Shown here piece after piece: positions 36,002-45,641 of a stretch of DNA of 45,641 nucleotides. The notes below the pieces were generated by a model. That model saw only the letters and a program-made list of their open reading frames with translations. It was not told the DNA's origin and ran no database searches. Position 1 is the first letter of the stretch. Every line of letters starts with the position of its first letter. The DNA comes from Didymodactylos carnosus (lineage: Eukaryota; Rotifera; Eurotatoria; Philodinida; Philodinidae): the NCBI GenBank assembly GCA_905250885.1, contig CAJNOQ010000596.1, positions 1 to 45,641 of the forward strand, read 5' to 3'. The translations under genes and the position numbers were made by a program.

Positions 36002-36347
36002 GGTCACCGCACTGTAAATTCGTGTTCCATATAAACGGATGACATTTTCACCCACTTATGTGTATCATAATCCATCAAAGTGGGTGATTCTCCTTTGTTT
36101 ATCACTCATCACCCACTTTAAGAGTTCAAAAGTGTTATCCTACTAGGTGACCGGTAATCCACTTTTATAGGTGACACTCACTACAAAAATGGATTACCGA
36201 TCACCTAGTAGGATAACACTTTTGAACTCTTAAAGTGGGTGATGAGTGATAAACAAAGGAGAATCACCCACTTTGATGGATTATGATACACATAAGTGGG
36301 TGAAAATGTTACCCGTTTATATGGAATACGAATTTACAGTGCGACCT
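36002..36347. mobile_element. Near-perfect giant hairpin (foldback MITE)
   Basis: Left arm about 36002-36175 and right arm about 36178-36347 are reverse complements with only a handful of mismatches over about 170 bases and almost no loop. Shared blocks include GCACTGTAAATTCGT at the ends, GTATCATAATCCATCAAAGT, and TGTTATCCTACTAGGTGA near the centre. No coding sequence. The high arm identity suggests recent insertion or ongoing gene-conversion between arms. Confidence 0.85.
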
Positions 36348-37017
36348 GTAACAACAATATCATCTCTTGTTGCATTAAAAGAGAACGAATACACGAATCC
36401 TTGATACATCCGTCACTGACTCAACTGATTTTAACCTAAAATTAGACTACTTGTTTTTTAGAAGAAAACAATGTATAATTTAGATTAAGTAGAAATTCTT
36501 TCAAAGTTCGCGTATCCAAATTCGTATAAGAAGGGGGGCTTCCCCTAACATCTAAAACGGATAATGTTCAATATTTTTTTTTTTTTATGTTATTTTCTAA
36601 AAGAAATTTATCCGCCTGTATTAATTCATAGTTTGTCATCTACAAAAACTCTGAAATTTCAGACAACAAACGGTACATTTACTTTTTGTTTCATCTCACA
36701 CGAAATGTTTCACTTTTCTTTTTGTATTGCCATTTACTTCGATGAGTATCATTATTACTAGATGTAAATATATATTTTGGTTTCAGAATTCATGTGGATA
36801 CATATTTTTTTCTTCTCTCTTTTCTTTTCCACTACAGTAACTACTGTTTTTGACTTTAAATACATTTTTCTTCTCGATTCTTACATAAAGAGAATTCATT
36901 TTTCTCATAAGCATCAAACACTTGAAATAAGGATATTTTAACAATAAGTTCCTTTAATTGAGCTGTTTTACGTTTAGATACAATGTTTTTCTAATTTATT
37001 AAAATTATAGATTTATC
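36348..37017. other. Upstream region of the coiled-coil gene
   Basis: Intergenic sequence that should contain the promoter and 5' leader of the plus-strand gene starting at 37018. The frame at 36564-36761 looks like noise. No defined promoter motif recognised. Confidence 0.45.
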
Positions 37018-40000
37018 ATGTCTGATAATACTCACAGTACAACACATCCATTTTTTATTCGTTCGGGATGTAAGAAGATACTTTCCTACTTTAATTGTAT
37101 TAAAATTTTTTATAAGACTTCTTATTTTTTTTCTTGTTTGAAGTTTCACCGTTCGTCATACTACCAACAGACTTCACATTTAGTCAAACATTCACTGGCC
37201 AAGATGAAAAAGCAGACAAAAATCAAACGTATGTTAATGACAACAAAAATAATAATCTCAAAGACAAACACGATCAAACAGGTATACGGACATATACATA
37301 TTGAAATTAGACGAGAAAAAAAAAATAGTGATTTGCGTCAATTTTTTTTTTTTGTGTTTTTTGAATACAGTAAAATAAGACATATTATTTTTATATTAGA
37401 ATATACTCTTATTCAATGTTAAGGACTACATGCATTGTAACATTGAATCCAAGCTTTGAAGGTTCTTTTGTAAATCAAAAAAGAAAGCAATTGTTGAACA
37501 AATTTATAAATTATTTTTATATTTTAAACTCGACTTGTTTGTACTAAAAGATTTATAAAGTTTTAACAAAGTCAAATTTTTAAATGAAACAGTTAGATTA
37601 GCGACTGTTACGAATACAAAACATTTCAGTTTGTAAGAATTATATATATTCTCGTCGGAGCAAGACGTGTTTTATAGTTAAAATCGCTCTAGTAAAATAT
37701 AGATCAGTCGATACACATGATGAATTAAAAACTAAACTATATAGATTAATTTCTTAGATTCTATCAAATTTGCTGGAATAACTTGCTGTCATATTTTCTG
37801 TTTTTTTCATACTCTTTTCTGTTGCGTTACATCACAAAAATAAGTGACAGTGATAATTTGTGACGTTTTGTTCAAATACATAACTAGATGTTTAAAATTA
37901 GATACAATGCATTTCTCTTTTGTTTTCTTGATTAGAAATATTTGATGATAGTGGAAACAATGATAATAATACTGATACAATAACAAACGATGCGAATATT
38001 GATATTGGTATATCAAATGATGATGAAATAGAATCACTGATTGAAAATAATGATCTTCGTATAAATCAACCAAAATATGAACAATTATTAAAAGATCTTG
38101 ATTTCAGCAAGAGTCGAATGGTAGACGTTACCGATATGTTAAATGGCGAAACACAGCCAAATACTAGTTATTACACACCAAATGAAGAAGAAACTCAACA
38201 ATCATCCACGTCTGATTCCACATCATCTTCAACACCACCAGCACCCCAGGCAGCACACGATAATGAACAAAAATCTAATTTTTCTTCTCCAAATTTAATT
38301 GATGATATCATTGAGGATGTTCAAGATCACGATGACGACGAAAATCATGTACATGATGATAATTTTCAGAATGATTTGGATCGTTTAGCAGCTATTATTC
38401 AAGAAGCATCACAAAATGAACTAGAAAATCACGAACAACCACATCAGGATTATAACGTTTATTCGTCAAAAGAATTCACGACGACAGATTACGACAAAGA
38501 ACCTGAGAAACACGAAAAAAAACAGATACTGGATGAAGATGATGATACTTCGAAACAAGCCACATCAAATTATGATTTGATAGACAATGAGCATCTACAT
38601 ACACAACAGGTTTGTATTTTTTAAAATGAAATACGCTAAGATCAGTGACAATAGTTAAATTTTTTTATTTTAGGATGTGCCATCAAAATCAAGTAAAATA
38701 CCTCGTTCAACACGGCTTAGCAACCAATCTGAATATATATCATTAAGAAAAGAACCGATTCCACGTTATACTAATCGAGAAAAACACACACTTCGAACTC
38801 CACCACATTCATCGTTAATGTCGGATGGTACAACAAAATCGCTTAACAATGATATACAGCCAAATAATCAACAATCTTTCTCCATTAATAATACAATTTT
38901 TTCTCCTCACAATCAACAAAATCCGCCACATGTATCCTCGTTAACTCTAACACCATCCACTTCATCATCGAAAATTAATCCTTCTAATAATTTAAATGAG
39001 AATGTTAAGAATGTTATTGACAATCAAGAACATACAATAAACTGGGATAATTTAATTAACGGCAGTGTTGATGAATCAATAAAACCTGTTGTACTTGTTT
39101 TTCCTGATACATTCCCACAGCCGACTCGTCGTCAATCAGGCGAAACGAAACCACAATCAAATAATAGTTCCTCTCCAAAAAAGCATCAACAATATAAAAA
39201 GAAACCAAATACAAATTATCAGCATTTCTTTTCATCAGATGAAGAACAACCTTATTATATCCCGAGACGACCGGTGAAAAAATCAAATTCAACAGAAAAA
39301 GTTCCACCACGTTTATCTCCTTCATCGTCTACCTCATCATCTGATACCGAGTCAATAGCCACAGAAAATCTTGACCAGCAGCAACAACAACAACAACAGC
39401 AAAAAACTAATCGACCAGTTAGAACAGAGACAAACGTCAAAAGGCAGGACAGTCAAGCAACATTGATTGATGAAAATTTAGACGAACTTAGCAGTCAAAT
39501 AAAAACAAATAAATTGAACGATGAACAAGGAAATGTTCATCATGAAACAAAGAATAGTTTAAAACAAACGTCGATTAAGAATGAGAAAACAAATGATGAA
39601 AAAGATAAGCAATCAATATTTGGTCCGAGGTAATTAAACTTGCAAAAATAAAAATCGATTGATGGATTTGTTAATAGATTCATAGGATATTCTGAATAGA
39701 ATAACGTGATTTTTCATCAATAATCTCTGATGATTGAACCATTTTTATTGGATCATTTTATTTTATATTCTACAGAGATAATCTCATTACTTAAAAAAAT
39801 ACTTTTTTTTAAGTGATCGCGTATATACGACAGCAAGTGATATATTATTAAGACGTTTATCAAATCAAAATGTTGAAAAACAACAAAATCATAATGAAAC
39901 ATCTAATCGTCATTATTCATCTTCTGATCGTCATACTACCATACCAAATCGTTTATCAAATAATATTAATAAAGATACGCCTACATCTACTATTACAACA

Positions 40001-43000
40001 AAAACATCGAATTCATCGAAATTAACAAATGATAACAATCATTATTCATCATCATCAAAAAGTAATGATCAACAACCGACATCTAGGAAAATGGAGGTAT
40101 GCTTTACGTTTACATGTGAGAATATTTGAAAACATTTTGAGATTTATTAGAATAGAAAAAAAATGATTAAATGTAAATTGTAAATCTATTCTAGGACACA
40201 TGGCTAATAATGTTAGAAAAACTCGAACGAGAACATAAAGAACGATTAGAACGTCAACAAGCTGAATATGAAGAATATATGCGTAGTCTAGAGGAGAATA
40301 TGAAAAAACGTTTTGATAATTATGTTATAAATTCAACAGTGAAGTGAGTATGGTAAATACATTCTTTTTTTTTTCTTTAAATTAACTATGTGAATTTAGT
40401 TCTTCAAATTTTGATGATAATCGATCATCCAATTCGTCAACATTAAGACAAATGCGACATTTATCACCTTACAAATTAAATACTAATAATTCGTCCTTCT
40501 CATCTTATCACAACAGATTAAATATGGCTATTGATCGTGCCTTAAAACATCGACATTTCAAACAGCCATCATCTACCGGTGAAAATTTATCAAATGATTT
40601 ATTATCTCATTATTATCCAGCGGATTCAACTCTAAATGTAATAGCATCAACAAGTTCTTTTTCGAATCCAGCTGATACACATAATCGTACGGGATTATCA
40701 CGATCACAATCGAAAGAAGATTTAATCAAGTATGTGAGAATTAGTTGACATAAAGAGCATTCAATAACTGAATATAAATAATACATTCAAGTAACGTTGA
40801 CTTTAAATATACTTAACATGATTCTAATGCTCTGATGATAAGATAAATGAAACACAGAAACGTTTGTTGAGGTATTTTCTTTCGAAGAATATTTGAACGA
40901 ACGTTGAGTTAACAAAATATTCTTATCCACCACTGTGTGTGGTAATTGTGTATATCAGGAAGAGACAAAAAAAAGTGTCTGTCTTTGAAATAGAAATATA
41001 ATTAGGTTGTTACTTTGAAGGCATGTGCTGTGCTCTCCTCGTGATCAATTTGAATTCTCATTAGATAGCACGGATTTTATTTTCCTGTCTAACGGATAAA
41101 ATAGAATTTTTTGGACCGTTTTTCCTCGATAGATTTTCACCGGCTCGTTGGTTTAAGCTTTAATCTTGAACCAGAACGAAATCGAGAATATAAATTCCCA
41201 TTATATCATTCTGAAACTTAAACTATTAAAACACAAAATCAATCCTACCGGCTCGTTGTTTTGATAGTTACTAAACTATGCTTCTTGTTATTGATCTTAC
41301 ATTTTTCTCCAGTTCATGTAATCGGATATTTTCTTTCACTATTGATTATTTTCTTATAAGAGTTTTAACAAACTGTTTTGGAGTTTTAGTTAATCGTCCA
41401 GTGCTTGTTTAAGGTCTTTATATTCGTCATTTATTGTTGAGAATATGTATTATCATATCTAATGTTTAAAGGATTAAATATTTCCATAAGTTCTTTTTTT
41501 TTGCGTTCTCTAGTTTAATTATGTCAATGACTGGTTAGTTCTTTCTCCATTATTCTTTCGTCTAATACTTGTACTGAATGAATTATTTGAGTGTTATGAT
41601 GATCACACGTATCACGGTATTATTTTCTTATTTTTTTTCTTCTTGTTTTTTGTTCTAGTGTAAAAGCTGAAATACATGCCAAACATAGTAAACATGTGGC
41701 AGATTTAAAAACATACTATGAACATGAAATTGATGAATTAAGACATGAACTAGAAAAATATCGTTTACAACTGACAAAAATGGGGTTAGCAAAAAAACCA
41801 ATAAATATTAATTCGTAATAAAATAACTTTTTTATTTTTATTTTCTTATTTATAGATTAAAACCGTCAAATATTAATGGATTAATAAATACACCTGTTAC
41901 CACATCGAAAACAACACAACAAGCTTATGAAACAATCGATCGAATTAATAAAGAAAATATTCATTTACGCCATGAAATCAATGAATGTAAAGAGACAATG
42001 GTATTTGACAATAGTCTTTAATAAATTTTCTTCTCTCCCATGACTATTACCCTTCTTTCTGTTGTAGCTCAACAAATTTAAAACAGGTCCGTGTGACTTT
42101 CAAAGCTAAACTCCTCCTCCTGTAATAAATGAATGAAAAAAAAAAAAAAAACAACTAGAAAATTGATTTATTTTTATTTTTTGCTAGTGCTTCTTATTCC
42201 ATTCTTTTATCGAATTCACTAACGCACATGCCTTGAAACAGTCTAAATAATAGAGAAACCTATATGCTACAAGAGCTATGTTTGTTTAAACATTATTAGT
42301 AGTCTTTTGGATATTTTTAAATATCACGCTGTGCTAAAATTATAACAACGTTATTCTCGGTAGTAGGCGATTCTACTTTACATTGTGACTAAAGTTTGAT
42401 AACAAATACAGAATTTTCTAAAATATAATGCTCAAAGATGAATGGAATAATTTTTCATTTGAGCTATATTCTATGAAACTTTCATCAGATATTTTATTCA
42501 AAATTTTTACAAGCATATTTGTAAATAAAGACATAAGTTAACAAGAGAGGAGAAGAACAGAATGGTGGCGCATGCTATAAACAAATATTGAAATTAAAAA
42601 ATAAAACAAAATAGTTTTTCTATTTTTGTTTTTTTATTTTAGAAACAGATTGAAGATCAACATGAAAGTCGTTTGACATTGCTAGGACGTCAGATACAAG
42701 AATTACATCAAAATATTAGTGAAAAAGATCGAACTCTTGAAAATTACCATAGAACAATATCTCAGTTAGAACAACAATTAACACAAGTCGAAAATGTAAG
42801 TAGACGATTCTAATAGAGTACAATATTTTGTTTTCTAAAATTAATAGTAAACTATTTCAATTAAAACAAAATATTATTTTAGATTAAAGAACGTCAAGAT
42901 GAAAAGAATCGTTCGAACGACAGAAGTTTATTTCTTTATCAAGAAGAAAATGAAAAACTGAAAACTGATTTAAATTTGACAAAAGTAAATATGAATTGAT

Positions 43001-45506
43001 TTATGATCTATTTTCTCTCAGATATGGGTCTCACCCTCGTCAAACCCAGCAGAAAAAACAATAAAATGTGTCTGTTGATCTATTGTAAAGTGAATGACGT
43101 TTAACATAAGAATGTCATGAGGAGCTCGAACACATATCATTTTGTCTCGTAAAGTTTGTCCTATACGACTAAGTTGTGTGCAAGACATTTTCGATTGGAC
43201 GCAAGCGACTTGATTTCTTAGAGTTATGATTTTTTAGAGATTTCATATAAGCAAATTTTAATGGAACTTGTATCACCACATTGTTTCTGATTAGAAATTC
43301 TTTTAGCTATTGAAAGTAATTTTTTGGATTTGTTCAGATTATTACGATCGAGCTAGAAACATTAAAAACAAATCGTTTATAATTTTACACAGAGCTGTGG
43401 AGTTACAAAAATAAATATTATTATGTAGAAAGAAATATAAATTTTCTTTTCTAGAACTATTTTATACTAAACATAATATTCTTTTGCTTTTAAGGAACGT
43501 TTAATGCGTATGGAAGAAAAATATTGTGAACAAGAAGATGAAAATGAAAAAATGACTCGTCAAATATTTTTGATGGATGGCGATTTAAAACGTTTAGAAC
43601 AAGATAATATTCGATTAAAAAATCGGTAAAGAGAGTAAACAAATACAAACGAATATTATTTTGAAGTTTGAATATATTTTTATTTTATTCGTATATAGTG
43701 CGAATTTATCAGATATATTTACAAGTATGACAGATGATGGTAAATTAAATCAAGCCACACGAGGAATACCATCTTCTCGTGATTATGGACGATTTACAAC
43801 AATAAAAAATAGTTCATCAGCATCAACAACGCCAAGATTAAATGATAACGTTACATCTGGACGTTATTCAGCAAATAATTTTCTTCATCCTAATAGTACG
43901 GTATCTGTTTAAAACTATCTTTCTATGACTCAAAGGCTTTTCCCACTCGACTTTTAATCAATCATTTTCATGCTAATATAATCTCTGGAGTCAGAATGTG
44001 ACTAAAGAAGAGTAAAAAATATTCTTTTTAAAAAGTAGAATTTTTTCAAATCAAATTTCAATTGAAAAATTTGAAAAAAAAATCACTTTTTCGGAACTAT
44101 CGATTAGGAACTGAAGAAAAAGGTGATCGATCAAGACAAAAGGTGTAAAAAATCAAGTGAAATAGAATTTTTTTGAAGTGTACCATCGATAGTTCAAAAA
44201 CTCTATTAGCCAACTGTTCAGATGACTTTGTTTAGAAGAGAACAGTTTAAACCAACTTTCTAAGAAGATATCAGTAAAAAAAGCTTGTCTAACAGCTCGA
44301 GTAATTAAAATTAGGGTTCCCTGTCAGAAATATAGATGTTTTCAAAAAAAATCGATATTGTTGACTAGTCCAACGAGTCGACTCTTTAAATTCAGACTGT
44401 TTATGTCAAAAATTTCTGAACATTTTTAAAAGAAGTTTTCTAACAAGTCTGAAAAAGTCATCTGAGATCTTGATAGTTTAGTGAAATATTAACACTGAAA
44501 AGATTTTCAATGATGTTAGTTTGTAGAGAAAACATTTCTGACTAAAACGAAAATGTTCCTCAGCTCTGAGCTATGCTTTTGATCAAGTATCACTAATTTG
44601 GCTAATCGTTTCCGAGATAGCTTTCTGGCAGAAAGAGTCTTAAAAAGAAAAGTTTTTCGCCACAAAAATTCATTCTTTAAAATTTGAATATCGCGACTGT
44701 ATATGAAGCTTCTTTTCCTGTTCAAGAGCCAATTAAGTTTCTTAAAACGAATACGCTATCAGTTTTTTGATATTAGTACTAGTACTTCTTTGCTATATAC
44801 TGAGATTTAAAAATTTACTCTTTGATCGATCATATTAGACATATTTTATCTAAATAACATATTCTTACTTTTTTTTCCAGACGGTGATGATCTATTTCGT
44901 TCAAGAAATCACACAACATCACCGCGACCAATTACAAAAAATAATGATTATTCGAATAACAATCCATCACCACCCGTAAATGATAAACCTTCACATCACG
45001 ATCACATTCCAAGTTCGTATAATTATATTCATTTAATGAAAACATTTTAGTTCATGAGTTTTTTTTTTCACAACATTAGTTTTATTATCAAGAGTGTAGA
45101 GGGTTCTTTATTTAAAAGATTTGTTTTTAGAAAATCATTCACCACCATCCAAAGCCTATTCAAGTACAAATTCATCTCGTCGACAAAAATCAATAGAAAA
45201 AGTAAGTGGATATTATGATTCTATTTATTATTATGTACATGTATCATATTTGGTTTTTTTTTCAAGAATGATGTGGAAAATCAAGTAAAACACGGTGAAT
45301 ATATGGAAAATCAATTTGATCAATTAATGAGAAAAAAACGTGAATTAGAATCTCGATTAAATCGTGTACCAACACGTGGATTAACAACAAATGATAGACA
45401 ATTATTAGATTATCTTGAAAAAGAATTATCCACTGTTGAACAACAAATATCATCTGTTAAACTAGAATTAAGAAAAATGCATATATTAAAAACTGCTACA
45501 CATTAA
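37018..45506 (+). CDS. Large coiled-coil protein, possibly MPHOSPH9-like
   Basis: Sixteen exons: 37018-37069, 37171-37281, 37936-38609, 38674-39629, 39814-40096, 40195-40343, 40400-40729, 41659-41784, 41856-42000, 42643-42795, 42883-42984, 43495-43625, 43699-43895, 44881-45012, 45131-45201, 45267-45506. All junctions hold phase, giving about 1,283 residues. The N-terminal half is acidic then Ser/Asn/Gln-rich, with a Gln run near 39377-39401. A segment starting DTWLIMLEKLEREHKERLER begins the helical part (40195). Exons 8-12 are strong coiled coil. The last exon encodes a compact helical end with RELESRLNRVPTRG and LEKELSTVEQQISSVKLELR. The WL-helix segment and the C-terminal block recall MPHOSPH9, a centriole/cilium regulator, but the link is from memory and weak. 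The first exon and its donor (GGGAT/GTAAGA) are the least certain; the exon 14 donor (GTTCGT) is also weak. Confidence 0.7.
40730..41658 (+). other. Large intron of the coiled-coil gene
   Basis: A 929-nt intron, against about 60-100 nt for the preceding introns of this gene apart from the second (654 nt). AT-rich, with no coding frame, repeat or RNA gene that I could identify. Introns 42001-42642, 42985-43494 and 43896-44880 are likewise long and featureless to me. Confidence 0.55.
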
Positions 45507-45526
45507 TAAATAATCATGTCAAAATC

Positions 45527-45532
45527 AATAAA
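45527..45532 (+). terminator. Polyadenylation signal of the coiled-coil gene
   Basis: AATAAA 21 nt past the stop codon; a second copy overlaps the stop at 45505-45510. A genomic run of more than twenty A follows at about 45535-45557. Confidence 0.5.
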
Positions 45533-45641
45533 AACAAAAAAAAAAAAAAAAAAAAAACCGGCAATTAATTTTTAATGTTTAAAGAAGAGGGTTTTAAAGG
45601 TTATTTTTTTTTTAATTAAAAATTTTTTGATTTTTAATAAA

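Noticed and set aside
37018..37422. 134-codon single ORF as the first exon of the coiled-coil gene
   Set aside because: After GGGAT/GTAAGA the frame becomes noise. A different frame from 37171 gives an Asn/Asp/Lys-rich peptide in the style of the rest of the protein and splices in phase to 37936.
39056..39440. Minus-strand and alternate-frame ORFs over exon 4 of the coiled-coil gene
   Set aside because: Shadows of a long low-complexity coding exon; the Cys run is the reverse strand of the Gln repeat.
45535..45557. Poly-A run as evidence of a retrocopy
   Set aside because: The upstream gene has many introns, so it is not a processed copy; the run may be genomic low complexity or an assembly artefact at the window end.

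Overview
This is AT-rich animal nuclear DNA. It has intron-rich protein genes with mostly 45-60 nt GT-AG introns, homopolymer-rich spacers, foldback elements and a decayed Penelope-like reverse transcriptase. Gene content (CAPS, TMEM17, CFAP97-domain protein, MUS81, SEC20) is metazoan. The AT bias, compact introns and Penelope relic would suit a rotifer, but I cannot fix the species. I saw no tRNA, rRNA, CRISPR or prokaryotic operon structure.

Layout. (1) 885-3687, minus strand: a five-exon CFAP97D2-like ciliary gene, then an intronless TMEM17 gene (ciliary transition zone). (2) 6081-16661, minus strand: a complete 25-exon CAPS/CADPS gene (dense-core vesicle priming), which I rebuilt exon by exon with phase checking. 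It includes a 33-nt microexon, a candidate 90-nt cassette exon and a broken Penelope-like element lying antisense in one intron. (3) 16662-30000: a gene-poor, low-complexity stretch with microsatellites, an unresolved base at 20728 flanked by chimeric inverted copies (an assembly join), and an ~815-bp foldback element carrying a nested insertion. (4) 30000-30620: unassigned minus-strand coding-like fragments. (5) 30760-32936, plus strand: MUS81 structure-specific endonuclease, with no room for the winged-helix domain and a splice or stop anomaly after exon 3. (6) 34782-35129, plus strand: the C-terminal part of a SEC20/BNIP1-type SNARE, with a small inverted-repeat element upstream. (7) 36002-36347: a near-perfect giant hairpin. 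(8) 37018-45506, plus strand: a 16-exon gene for a ~1,283-residue Ser/Asn-rich coiled-coil protein, possibly MPHOSPH9-like.

Three of the genes are, or may be, cilium/centrosome genes (CFAP97D2, TMEM17, the MPHOSPH9 candidate). CAPS and SEC20 act in membrane traffic and MUS81 in DNA repair. They are separate transcription units, not a pathway cluster. All exon models come from reading ORFs, splice signals and codon phase by eye, plus remembered family features. No alignment or expression data were available.
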